Positions 9,278 to 19,263 of a stretch of DNA of 64,000 bases are shown here, piece after piece. The stretch spans positions 184,539,118-184,603,117 of the forward strand of contig CM035413.1 of NCBI GenBank assembly GCA_020310875.1. Reading direction: 5' to 3'. How positions within the stretch are numbered: position 1 is the stretch's first letter; every line of letters starts with the position of its first letter. Origin of the DNA: Ceratopteris richardii (Eukaryota > Streptophyta > Polypodiopsida > Polypodiales > Pteridaceae). The translations under genes were made by a program, and so were the position numbers. The notes under the pieces were generated by a model. It made no database searches, had not been told where the DNA came from, and saw nothing but the letters and a program-made list of their open reading frames with translations.

Positions 9278-10466
9278 AGTTTAATGTTGAAGATAGAAGA
9301 GCTACAGAAAAAATTGGAAAAACCACAAACCCAGGTGGAAGAGCAGGTAGAGACTACACAAGCAGAAGAATACGAAGTAGGAGACGATGATAGAACCCAA
9401 CATGGTGGTGAACAAGAAAACAAAGCACGAGTAGAAGAGTACTCAGAAGAGTTTGTTCAGAAACTTCTGACAGACAGAGAATCCAGAATGGAATTTATTA
9501 GAAAAATGCATAATGAATACGAGGAACAGATTGTTAATTTTGCTCTGAATAAAGGAATATATCCGAATGAACACCATTGGGTTGCAGATGGCTTAGGTAT
9601 ACCCTTTTGCATGATTATGGAAAGCATTAAAAACTATCAGTTGGCAAGGGTGGGATTACCTCCAAACAAGTATTTAGAATATGAAGAAGACATCAATGTG
9701 ACAAAGGAGTTATTTGAAAAAGCTAATCCTAAATGGAGAAATAGGTGGTTGGATGCTAATAAAGAATGCAGAAAAATATGGAAAGAAGCACCAATACAGT
9801 TAAAAATCAATCCAGCATATTGTCCAGTAGCAAGGAGAAGGGATTGGACAGTCTTTTGGGAAAGAAGGAAGGAGGGACAGATTCCATCAAAATGGTTGAA
9901 TTTTCCAAAGGTAGCAGGACCAAAGGGAAGAACATGGCCAACAAAGAAGTATATGGTTGACACAAAAAAGTCTATCATATCTACATACAAAGATGTCAAT
10001 GATCCAGCATGTATTATACTATCGGAGTGATGAGACTCATATTGGCATGTATAGAGACTTTTACAGATACAGATGTCAGAATTCTCAATTACATTGGCTT
10101 TAATTCACCATCTGATGCTTTATTATTTGATCTCAGTGAAACACCAGACAGGATATGTTTGATGGCTTATTATAGCAGAAAAATATTTTGGGTAGCCATT
10201 ATCTCCAGATTTTTGAAGATGCATTTGATTATGGATCTTTTGAAAGAGAATCAGAAATATTTGGAAATTTGTCAATAGTAACAAAATCTTGACTCACTGC
10301 CTATGAACCTGCATACACAGAATATCTGAAGAAAGATGTAATACACAAACCAGAGGCTGTTGTGCAATGGAGAAAAGCATTATTTGAGATGGTGAATAAT
10401 TTAAACATTACAGAAAGAAAAAGCCATGACCTATTGTCACAGGTATATCAAAGAAAAAAGAAGTGA
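9278..10466 (+). pseudogene. Gypsy A accessory ORF, aromatic-rich C-terminal domain
   Basis: After a TAA at 9275-9277 the same frame stays open from 9284 to 10030. The coiled coil fades, then a compact-looking domain rich in Trp, Tyr and Pro follows (HHWVADGLGIPFCMIMES, NPKWRNRWLDANKECRKIW, CPVARRRDWTVFWERRKEG). Past 10030 the coding character shifts frame and appears to end at a TGA at 10464-10466, only about 55 bp before the polypurine tract. Basic, aromatic-rich composition could suit nucleic-acid binding, but no known fold is recognised. Confidence 0.5.
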
Positions 10467-10520
10467 AGGAAGCATTCATGGTATATCAGCAAGAATTTCT
10501 TTTGTCAGGAGCCAAAAGGT

Positions 10521-10535
10521 CTAGGAGGGGAAGAA
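10521..10535 (+). other. Polypurine tract of gypsy A
   Basis: A purine-rich run (AGGAGGGGAAGAA) lies immediately before the TGTTAG that opens the LTR. It primes plus-strand DNA synthesis. Confidence 0.7.
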
Positions 10536-11348
10536 TGTTAGAAGAAGCATTTTTTGAAGAGAAATATTTGTAAAATGATAAAAAATTGTAGAAATATTTA
10601 TGCAAATGATGTAAAAATGAGGAAGAGTCTTCCTCATGTAAATTAGAATCATATGTAATTTTTCTAGAATTTTTGGAAACTCTTAGATAGTATATTTTTA
10701 GATTAGAAAGGAAAAGGACCAAAATTCAAGTGTGAAAAGGGACACTTGAAAATGTATAAAAGATAATTTCCTCTATTTTGAGAGGGTTAGTTAATTGTAA
10801 TTGATGCTATCCTAGTAATGAGAAGAGTTTCCTACAAAAAATCATGATTCTTCCTTTTGTGTGAATTTCTTTGATTTGTTGAGTCTATTCTATGTGTATC
10901 CATGGAATTTGCAAGCTTCTATTGTGTATTTCTGATGAATGTGTATGAAGAGAGTTGAATCTTGATGTATGAAGTGAAGAATTGCTGAAAAATAGTGCTC
11001 GAGATGAAAATCGTTAGTTTCCATAGAATCGCGATTGTCTCGTCTGAAGGTTACAGGTATCATTTTTGAGATTTGACTTCATGATTGTGTTCTGCTGAGA
11101 AAATAACACAGTTTAGACACCAAGATCATTGGAAATGATGTAGTATTGCTCAAGATAATCAAAACCCTAGAAATTCCTCTTCATCTTCATTATTTCTCAG
11201 AAATTCAGACAGTTTTCTCTTATTTCTTGGATTCTATCATCTAGAAGGGGATGTGGTCTCTTGTATACTTCCAAGATTGACAAATATAAGATGTATTGTT
11301 GATTCTTTATGCTAAAATGATTGGAGAGGACAACTCGAAAGGTTAACA
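10536..11348 (+). repeat. 3' LTR of gypsy A
   Basis: Begins TGTTAG directly after the polypurine tract and ends TTAACA, giving TG...CA with inverted TGTTA/TAACA ends, 813 bp. It contains a TATA box at 10755-10762. Beyond 11348 the sequence switches to the minus-strand coding of gypsy C, which supports the right boundary. The partner LTR is outside the window, so identity cannot be measured. Confidence 0.7.
10755..10762 (+). promoter_or_regulatory. TATA box in gypsy A LTR
   Basis: TATAAAAG lies about 220 bp into the LTR, the normal place for the U3 core promoter. Confidence 0.6.
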
Positions 11349-12096
11349 ACAAACATAATCCAGCATAATCTTCAAAGTTTTTGGCTCTACCAATTGTGCG
11401 TCTGTTCTCACCGAACTAGCCACAATAACTTGACTCATCAATGCATCGGTCTGCCTCTGCAAAAATGCTTCTTGTAAATAGAATTCGTTGGCTATGTGCG
11501 CATCTCGTCTGACTCTCATATTAGCAATTTGACCATCAACTCTGGACAATCTCTCTGCTTGAGCGCCTAATTGCTTTTCTCTACGTTCTAGCTCCTGAGC
11601 TTGATATTGAATGGTTTTATAATAAGCATCCCTTTCTTTCGTAATTCCCTCTAGCTCTTTCTTGAGCTGATTCGTCCTGACTGTTTGTGTGTCCAAGTCA
11701 CGACTCTTCTGAAACAGCTCGACAGACAGTGTCTTCAATTCTTCAATATTCTGCATGCCAAGTCAGCCATTTCTTGCCCTCTCTACACTATCTCAGCAAG
11801 CTCTACGCGAGTTTCTTCCAGCAAATTGCCGAGCGCCACAGAAGCATCTTCTTTGTCTTGCACCTTTTGCTGCAACTGAAATATTTCCTCATCACGAGCA
11901 GCTAAAAGAACGTTCTTTTCCATCAATTCAGCAATTGCGGTGTCGCATTGGGGAATCAGAGTGTCCCGTTCTGTTAGTTGCTCTTGGAGTAGTTGTACCT
12001 GAACCTGCAGAGTATGGTTCTCTACTTTAACTGCATTGGCTTCTTCCTGTAATAGAGAATGTCTGCTTCTAGCAAGTCTACTTTGTCTTGCAATTC
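11343..12096 (-). pseudogene. Gypsy C accessory ORF, coiled-coil section cut by gypsy A
   Basis: Minus-strand frames encode heptad-rich sequence through the region. One frame covers about 12060-11760 (blocks such as LLQEQLTERDTLIPQC and LAARDEEIFQLQQKVQDKED). Another covers 11756-11343 (QLKKELEGITKERDAYYKTI, AQELERREKQLGAQAERLS). The reading frame is stopped by a TAA formed at the junction with the LTR of gypsy A. Together with the head section upstream it makes a protein laid out like the accessory ORF of A. Confidence 0.6.
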
Positions 12097-13358
12097 CTAC
12101 CGGATATTCTCAGTTGCCAGCTTCATTTGAAGTGGTAATTGCTGAGAAAATTGGATCAGAAGGCGACCCATAGATTCTAATTCGCTGAACATAACGGGCT
12201 GAGGAGGAATAGCAGGAATTGGTTGGGATGAAGAGGCGAAAAACAGATGAGGGGAGGGTGGTGGAGAGTAATCGGGAGAAGAGGATGGAGAAGTGGGTGC
12301 TTCAGGAATTATATTGGCGACGGCATTAGTACGCACTGCAACGGACTCAACAGGGTTAGTTGGTGGAGGAAGGGGGATAAGAGTATTCGGTACCAGGATT
12401 ATTTCGGTCACATTCTGACTTGTCGCCTCAGTGTTTGCGATCACATCCTCAGCATTGGCAATCACTTCTGTGATGATTTTGGCTACAATTTCTTTCACAG
12501 TTTCCTCATCTTGCTGATGAGAATCCGCCCGAGAAGAGACTTCCTTGGATTCTTCCAAGTGTGCACCTTGTTCCTGTTGGTTGAGTGGCGAAGAGGGAAC
12601 TGTTGATTCGACATGGAGAGATGTGGCAGTGCCGTGAAAGACTTCAGTTTCGTGCCCGGCATTGGAACTCTGCACCTGACTTTTAGAAGGGCTAACACAT
12701 CTTCGTTTGCGGCGAAAGAGTTGAAGCAGATCTTCATCATCATCATCCTCATCCTCGAGCATTTGAGTAGATTCTTCATGTAACAAGAAGGGAGCAGTTG
12801 GAGGAGGTTGCGCGGCTTGGATCGCCGGAAAGAGGAAAGTGAGGATATGTGGTAAACGGGAACGAGGAAGGTCACCCTTAGTGACTTGTTTGATAACCGC
12901 TACACATTCACGGTGAATGCGCCGGAAATAGAAGGAGGTGAAATTTACAGACTCACGGGAAGCGGTATCTATCATCGAATAGAATGGGCAAGCAATACCA
13001 TATGTGCGTTTCTGTAAATTCAGGGTGGCTACCAAAAACTGGAGTGCTATACGCTCTGGTTCAGGTCTGCAAAGAATGGCATACTCATTAGATGAGTGCT
13101 GGGGGAACAAGTCTTTCATGGTTGCCTTGGAAAGAAGTGAACCATTCTCCAATCCTTCCTGAGGGAGTCGAAAAGCTTCAACAAATGTAGCTAAAGTAAT
13201 AACTACACGAGATGGTAAATCTGCGCGTGGAATGGATGACACTCCATTGAATGCCAAGGCAATTCAGCGAAGGCCAACAAACCATGGGTACACAAATACT
13301 CACTCACTTCTGGAGTGAGGTCTGCACGGAAGGTTGTGACATTCGCGAGAGCTTCCAT
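12097..13358 (-). pseudogene. Gypsy C accessory ORF, head and Pro/acidic linker
   Basis: An ATG at 13358 begins a frame with a possible globular start (MEALANVTTFRADLTPEVSE). A one-base shift near 13255 moves it into a frame open to 12097. That frame contains more globular sequence (KRTYGIACPFYSMIDTASRE), an acidic run (EDEDDDDEDLL) followed by a basic FRRKRR cluster, then Ser/Pro/Thr-rich low-complexity sequence. The order (head, acidic/basic linker, coiled coil) parallels element A, but sequence similarity is too weak to claim homology by eye. No transmembrane segment is evident. Confidence 0.55.
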
Positions 13359-13670
13359 GGCACACAAGTAAACATGAGAATACAAAATACATAGAGCACA
13401 CAATCACACAAACACAATAGCGATTATCAGTGGAAAGAACACGATTAAGTGAAAGCATGGACAACATTAGGCGGCAAAAACCCTAATCATCACGTAGTAT
13501 TGGCGAGATATCCTTCATGATTACGGCATACATGCATGATCAAAAACAGTAACACAGGGCGGCAATTAATCATATTTAGATACCAAAACGAGGAGATTAC
13601 GGTCAGTGGTCAACCGAAATACGGGGATAAAAAGAAAAACAAGTGACACGCGAAAAAGACTAAGTACACG
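13359..13670 (-). other. Spacer between pol remnant and accessory ORF in gypsy C
   Basis: About 310 bp without a convincing reading frame. Unlike A and B, there is no clear AG acceptor immediately before the ATG at 13358. I see no other signal in it. Confidence 0.4.
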
Positions 13671-13934
13671 TCAGTGGTTATCAGACGACTGGTGATATGG
13701 GCGAAGCTTAGAACCATTAATCACTTTTGGCAAGAGAACACCTGTTAAGGTCGCCAATCGAAGACACCCGTCACTGAGGAAATTCATTAACGTATCGTAA
13801 TAGGTAGGAGCAACAGGAGGTTCTGCAGAGTCATCAGTAGTTGTCTCGGTAACGTAAATTGCTGGTGTAGTGTCATCAACTCCTATCCAAGACTCACCGG
13901 AATCTAGTCGAACTCCTGTAATAGTAAAACCCAT
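13671..13934 (-). pseudogene. pol: Gypsy C post-RNase H tether joined to the integrase C-terminal tail
   Basis: The frame contains RLDSGESWIGVDDTTP, the stretch that normally follows the RNase H LSRL motif, then YYDTLMNFLSDG, and then jumps to GVLLPKVINGSKLRPYH, which resembles the extreme C-terminus of a gypsy integrase. The zinc module and the whole DDE core are missing. The upstream join to RNase H has also lost about 20 residues. Two internal deletions have therefore removed the integrase function. Confidence 0.6.
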
Positions 13935-14194
13935 CTGGCCAATCTGCCACCTAAATGTTGTTGGCGAACCAAATACACAAGTGTGGCATGATCCACATGG
14001 AAGGTGAATTTTCGGCCCAACAAGTAATGCCGAAATTTCTTAACAGAGTATACCAATCCAAGACATTCTTGTTCTGTCACAGAGTAATTTTTCTCCGCAG
14101 GAGCTAATCTGCAGCTCGCATAATACACAGGCCGAAACCATTTGTCAATTTGCTGCATGAGGACACTACCAATTGCAATATCTGACGTGTCCAC
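13904..14194 (-). pseudogene. pol: Gypsy C RNase H
   Basis: Residues include MDTSDIAIGSVLMQQ (catalytic Asp block), YYASCRLAPAEKNYSVTEQE (Glu block), KKFRHYLLGRKFTFHVDH and ARWVLLLQEFD. The end of the domain (the LSRL region) is deleted at the junction with the next segment. The frame upstream is separated from RT by a short shift near 14200-14240. Confidence 0.75.
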
Positions 14195-14242
14195 GAAGAC
14201 ATGAAACGGTCATTCCCAATCAAGTGGTTGCAGGATCGGGGC

Positions 14243-15157
14243 CTACGTCCATAAGACCTTCAACCGATCAAATGCACTTTGGCACTCCTGAGTCCATTCA
14301 TACTTCCGCGGAGCGCTGGTCATAAGCCGATTAAGTGGTATCGCTAAATGAGCTAACCACCGTAAATGTCTGCCATGCCACCGGATTTGGCCAAGAAAGC
14401 GCATAACTTCTTTCGGTGTCTTTGGGACTGGTTCCTCCAGCACGGCTGCTACTTTATCCGGATCTACCTGTATTCCTTGCTTAGAAATGATATGACCAAG
14501 CAGTTTGCCACAAGAGACCACAAAAACTGATTTGGTAGGATTCAAACATAATCAGTACTCTCGGCACTTTTCAAAGCAGCACCGTAAATGATACAGGTGC
14601 GCCGAAGTGCCGCCGAATAAGGAAAAATCATCCAAATATACTTGCATAAACGTGGTCAAGTAAGGTGAAAAGACTTCTTGCATACATCTTTGGAATGTAC
14701 TCGGGGCATTCCGTAAACCGAACCACATTAAGGTGCATGCATAAACACCCCAATTAGTGATGAATGTTTTCTTTGGTATATCTTGTTCTGCCATCTTCAC
14801 TTGATTATATCCACTGTAGCCATCCAGAAAAGAATACATTTCGTGTCCTGCTACCCTGTCGAGCATTGTATCTAGAAAGGGGAGAGGGAACGGATCCGAT
14901 ACAGTGGTGGCATTGAGTTTCCGGTAGTCGACACAGCTACACAATTGTTTATTTTTCTTCGGGACGATTACGATTGAAGATATCCACTCAGCATGCTCAA
15001 TTGGCACAATAAATCCCACCTTCAATAAACGATCAAGTTCAGCCTTCACCTGTGCCGCATAATTAGGATTCATCCTATAACTAGGTTGTTTAATGGTTTT
15101 TGCATCCGGTTTGAGTACCACTCTATGTTGATAAATCCTTGGGTCAAGGCCCTTCAT
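14243..15157 (-). pseudogene. pol: Gypsy C reverse transcriptase
   Basis: Contains the KGLDPRIYQHRV entry block, AEWISSIVIVPKK, VDYRKLNATTVSDPFPLPF, FLDGYSGYNQV and a YLDD active site encoded at 14628-14639. The thumb/connection region follows (LLGHIISKQGIQVDPDKV, RWHGRHLRWLAHLAIPLNRL). A stop near 14550 separates the two open stretches. YLDD instead of YVDD still keeps both catalytic aspartates. Confidence 0.82.
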
Positions 15158-15163
15158 GTTTCT

Positions 15164-15415
15164 CTAGTCCCAAGCGAAAACATCTGAGAATTCACGAAGA
15201 AGTTGTACCAAATCATCTTGGAATTGCTCGGCTAATCCTGCTTTAATTTTTACAGGCCTTGGGTTGACCATGTCTCCCAAGTTGTATGTTACCAATTGAT
15301 CTTCCAGTACGTAGAACTGTCGGGGCTTTACCAAATCATCAGCTAGCTGCAACAGTTGTTGTAAAGTTGCTTCATCCATAGTTATATCATCATCTGCTTC
15401 TACTTCTCCGGTCAT
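15164..15415 (-). pseudogene. pol: Gypsy C protease-RT linker
   Basis: 83 residues of acidic sequence ending with FQDDLVQLLREFSDVFAWD, the typical lead-in to plant gypsy RT. A stop codon at 15162-15164 cuts it from the RT frame, in an otherwise continuous reading. Confidence 0.6.
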
Positions 15416-15477
15416 TGGGACGACCGTATAAGCTTCCAGACTCCAGTTATCTGCTACCGCCTGTAAGTCTACAGTAC

Positions 15478-16097
15478 CTAATGGGATAAGGTCCTTATTG
15501 GTCTTAAGGAAAGCTCCTCCTCATCATCCGATAGCCCATCCAACATATGTACTGGTTGTGCTACATATGGCCGTGTGTGTAAATCACAGGGTTGCATAGC
15601 ATCTAGTGCAACTACATATTTCCGGTGATTGTCTTTGAAATTAACTCTTGAGCTAACCAATCCTGTACAACTTTGTCTTGTTTTAACCATGGTCGACCAA
15701 AGAGTAAATTGTAGTCAAGGCTGGATTCTGGTAAGTCTAGGACTACAAAATTCATTTTAAATGTGGTTCCCTGCAAGGTAATAGGGATATTACGTACTAG
15801 TCCCACCGGATGGACTCGGGATTGGTCTGCCATTCGCACAAAGAACTGCACTGGTTCAATTTGGGTCCAACCCAGTTTCTTACAGAGTGCAGCTATTGCA
15901 ATATTCACACCAGACCCGCCATCAATTAAAACTTGAGTAATCTTTTGGTTTTTATACCAGACGGTGATCAATGGGACTGAATGATCCACCGTGGAATCCA
16001 TCTCCGGTTGTATAGTCCTAGTCGCCGGAGTACATGAAGGTTTGGGACTAACGTGCTGTAGGAATTGCTGTCTTACTCCTGGAACTAAGGCGAACAA
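15478..16097 (-). pseudogene. pol: Gypsy C aspartic protease
   Basis: VLIDGGSGVNIA gives an active site with Asp-Gly-Gly in place of Asp-Ser/Thr-Gly. The LLFGRPWLKQ hydrophobic-Gly motif follows about 75 residues later, and the VVQDW tail resembles that of PR1 in element A. DGGS is a known variant in plant gypsy proteases. The frame shifts near 15650, and 15690-15478 is the continuation. Confidence 0.7.
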
Positions 16098-16433
16098 CTA
16101 TCCCAGAGGGAGTGTGATGGAAGCCTTAGATATGACATCCCATATCTGATCTGTTTGGGCTGTGGTTAGCCCCAATTCTGGTGGTGATTCTAATGTTCTT
16201 GGGGTAGAATTTTGTTCATTCGATCTTGCCTGTGGCAGAGGGGCCTGTGTTACCGGAATGGGATCAAGAAACACAATCGGCTCCTTAGCTATCCATTAAC
16301 TAGCCTTTGCAAACATCCGCTGCTGCTCACGAATTCCAAGCTCCAAAATTTCAGCTGCTGGCTGCAACTATTTACCTGATCTTGTCTAAACTACGACTAC
16401 TTGTGACTCAACTGGGGAAATATAAACCATGTT

Positions 16434-17411
16434 AGTCATCGGATATTGTCGTTCTTTCTTCCTTTTGTCGTACTCTGTTGCTTCCTTGCAAAATCGACGG
16501 ATATGTCCAAAATCACTATAAAAATGGCACCGAGGGGGTGGGAGGGAAGTACCTTCCGCCAATGTACCTGCCTGCCATCGGTTTGGATTGAAATTATTGT
16601 TATGCTGACCTCAGTAGTTCTTGTATCCTTACTCCTGGTTGGTTCGCAACTGTGGCAGCACATAATGGATTGCTAGTTGATCTGGTTCCTGTATTATAGC
16701 ATTTACGGTCGCTCTACCCTGCAGCTTTGCATTATATGCACATGTTTTTGTTGAGTGCCTTGTTGTGTTACAGATGGCACATTACATCTGGTTGAGGGCA
16801 CATGTAGAACTGGTATGACCTGGATTCTTGCACTTAGTATAATATACCTGTTTGGACGGATCATCAGCTACATTCTTACTTGCTTTCAACCATTCAAGGT
16901 CCTCCATAAAACCTCCAACTTTGTGCTCCAACTGTAAGGCCATCGCTATTACACCATCCAATGTCATTCCGCCCACACAGCGAATAATCATGATTTGTCT
17001 TAACTGAGGATTCAGTCCGTTAATGAACCATTGTGTTATGACATCATCTGGCAGGTTCGCATGTGCTGGAGGCAACTGCCGCAAGTGGGTTCTAAACAAT
17101 GTCGCATACTCTTGGACACTCTGGTGTGGTTTCTGTCGATTGTTCTGCAAATAGTCAAAGATTTCTGTAGGGTTCTTCATCAAACGAAACTTGTGTAGGA
17201 ACGCGTCTCTCACATCATCATAGTTACCGAAATGATTAATATCATATTCAGTCAACCACCTTGCTGCTTCATTAACCAATGTGGCCTGAAATACAATGGC
17301 CTTGTACGCCGGATCCGATGGATGATTCAACACGGCATAACTAATCTCGATTGTGCGAACATGTGCGTCGGGGTCATCTCCCGAAAATCCACCGAATTTT
17401 GTATATGTCAC
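16434..17411 (-). pseudogene. gag: Gypsy C gag core with two damaged zinc knuckles
   Basis: Capsid-like retrotransposon gag region: TKFGGFSGDDPDAHV, ARWLTEYDINHFGNYDDVRD, FRLMKNPTEIFDYLQNNRQ and a final KVGGFMEDLEWLK. Two CCHC boxes follow. The first reads YYTKCKNPGHTSSTC and the second CHFYSDFGHIRRFC. Each has lost one Cys to Tyr, a TGT-to-TAT type change. The gag open frame ends at 16782, and the rest is shifted. Confidence 0.75.
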
Positions 17412-18178
17412 TCCGGTTGGAATCGGTCGAGGTGGAATGATTGGCTGTGGTTGCTACTGTTGCTGCTGTTGGAACTGCGGTTGTGGCTGTGGGGGTGTTT
17501 GCTACTGTGACTGTGAACCACTCATGGTGCTATTATGGGTAGTATTGTTGTTATCTGTATGTTGAGTGGGTGTCTCTTCTCCTTCAGAATCTGTATTATC
17601 AGCCTGCTCACCTTCCGGTTCAAAAATGTCATTGAATCTCTTACTTATCTCCAAATCAAATAGCCTCTCCTCGGCTTTGGTATCAAAATTAGGTAAGCTT
17701 GCCCCAAAAAGTGTGATCGTAATAAGGCTCCACCAGGCAACACTGCACTATCACCGAAAAATTTCAAATTCCCACCAAATGGTACCGAACTTCCACTGGA
17801 ACTTATCAAACCTTCACCGAACTAGGTTACCCTTTCACCGGAAATGGTCTCACTTGGTAACACAACTTTATCACCAAAAATGGTCGAATTCTGACCAGAT
17901 AATGTCGGACTTACTCCGCACTGCATCTCTGTACACCCAGAAGTCACTGTACCTTCTCCAAAAGGCACCGAATTCACACAGGAAATCATCGGAATCTCAT
18001 CATGTGTCACCGAACTAGCACCGGAATCGCTACTGACTGGCTCCGATCCTTCTGCAACTGGACTTAACTGGCCTGCACTTCTACCACCCGAGGGTGTCCT
18101 TAATAAATTTGGAACTGCCCAGGGATGTTGATCTCTCCTATACTTTGGATAGGATTCGCCGGAACAAGTAACCGACAT
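17412..18178 (-). pseudogene. gag: Gypsy C gag N-terminal region
   Basis: An ATG at 18178, about 70 bp inside the primer site, opens a 118-residue frame (MSVTCSGESYPKYRRDQHPW...) that is rich in Ser, Gly and Pro. Further degraded coding follows, with a Gln/Asn-rich part near 17440-17500. Low-complexity gag N-termini are common in this group. The position just after the PBS supports it as the gag start. Confidence 0.5.
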
Positions 18179-18246
18179 ATATCAGTTCTTCAATTAGCGG
18201 TTACTATTCTCCACTTACTGATTATTCCCAATTTTCCATCTTCCCA

Positions 18247-18258
18247 CAGACGGCGCCA
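18247..18258 (-). other. Primer binding site of gypsy C
   Basis: On the minus strand TGGCGCCGTCTG follows the LTR after a one-base spacer. TGGCGCCG matches the tRNA 3'-end complement commonly used by plant Athila/Tat elements (tRNA-Asp type, from general knowledge). Confidence 0.7.
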
Positions 18259-18259
18259 G

Positions 18260-18759
18260 TGTTAAAAGCACTTCGGTCAAGTCGCTTTTAATCTCGTTTT
18301 GGGTTCTTGGGGATGTTTGGGGGTCTGATAGTGCAGAGGCCCTTTATTTAATTTTCCCAAATTAACTATTCAACTAAGCAGTAACTATACTTTCAAGGCA
18401 ACAACTTCCACTACACAGTTACTATGTGTAGGTTACGATTATCCTTACACAGTAACTTATCGCGCGAGTTAACAATCACACAGGCGCACAGACTTATTAA
18501 TGTTAAGACAACATTACTGTGTTAATAATGAATTATTGCAATTCAACAAGAACAGAATAACAGTACTCAAGATATCTGCAACTCTGCACACGATCTTCTC
18601 GGCACAGTCACCCAGACAGAGTCTGGCGAACCTGTCTCTCCCATGCCGAAGAATCACCTTTTCATTAATGGGTAAAAAGTTACAACTATTCGCTACCCCT
18701 TTTCGGTGCGTGCGACTATGGAAAATAAAATTACATTATTCCCATCTGGCGGCCTAACA
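18260..18759 (-). repeat. 5' LTR of gypsy C
   Basis: 500 bp with TGTTA at one end and TAACA at the other, adjoining the primer site. Beyond 18759 the sequence is a copia RT fragment on the opposite strand, which supports the boundary. The 5 bp after it (ATGCA) is the predicted target duplication. Confidence 0.75.
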
Positions 18760-19135
18760 ATGCAGATCATTCACTATATGCAAGGAAGGTTGATGATGGC
18801 ATCACAATTGTGGCTATCTATGTTGATGACTTGATTGTAGGTGGTGATAATGAAGAAGGCATCAAAGAGGTAAAGCAACTTCTTATGTAGGAATTTGACA
18901 TGAAAAATCTTGGTGTGCTGCGCTACTTCTTGGGCATTGAGTTTATACATACCCAAAGAGGTATATGGATGTCGCAAAGGCAATATGCCTTGAATATGCT
19001 GCAAAAGTATGGTATGGTTGATTGTAAGCCAATTTCTATGCCATTAGATCAGAATTTGAAGTTGGATACTACATCAAGTGAAGCATTGGAGAATGCTAGT
19101 ATGTACAGGAAAATTGTGGGAAGTCTTATAGGGTC
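18760..19135 (+). pseudogene. pol: Ty1/copia RT fragment E
   Basis: Encodes IYVDDLIVGG with the catalytic YVDD near 18816-18827, then the LRYFLGIEFIHTQRGIWMSQ block and MYRKIVGSLIG. This is the C-terminal half of a copia RT. One TAG interrupts it near 18888. It begins at the LTR of gypsy C, and its coding homology stops near 19135, so both ends are truncated by other elements. Sequence resembles the copia fragment H at 39575-40290. Confidence 0.75.
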
Positions 19136-19263
19136 AACTTCAAATTAGTCTATCTCAAAATCAATGCTTTCGAAACGAGCTTTCAATAAGCTATAGAGCT
19201 CAAAAAATGGACTTTTGATGAAAAAGTTATCTCAAATCAAGCTCTTGGAGGTGAAAACAGGCA

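Larger units (their letters stand above)
1..11348 (+). mobile_element. Ty3/gypsy retrotransposon A (Athila/Tat-like), 5' part outside window
   Basis: The order seen is aspartic protease, RT, RNase H, two H2C2 zinc modules, integrase core and C-terminus, a second protease-like domain, a long accessory ORF, a polypurine tract and the 3' LTR. The gag gene and 5' LTR lie left of the window. The integrase C-terminus has a GPY-type motif and no chromodomain, and there is a single RNase H, which fits the non-chromoviral Athila/Tat side of gypsy (inference). The element is dead: the pol frame has several stops and frameshifts. It sits inside gypsy C, which resumes on the opposite strand at 11349. Confidence 0.85.
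11349..18759 (-). mobile_element. Ty3/gypsy retrotransposon C, truncated by insertion of A
   Basis: On the minus strand the order is 5' LTR (18759-18260), tRNA primer site, gag with two zinc knuckles, protease, RT, RNase H, a remnant of the integrase tail, then a 3' accessory ORF with a coiled coil. The integrase core has been deleted. The left end is cut at 11349 by the LTR of gypsy A, so the rest of the accessory ORF and the 3' LTR should lie to the left of A, outside the window. GC content is higher than in A and B, and the family is different. Confidence 0.8.
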
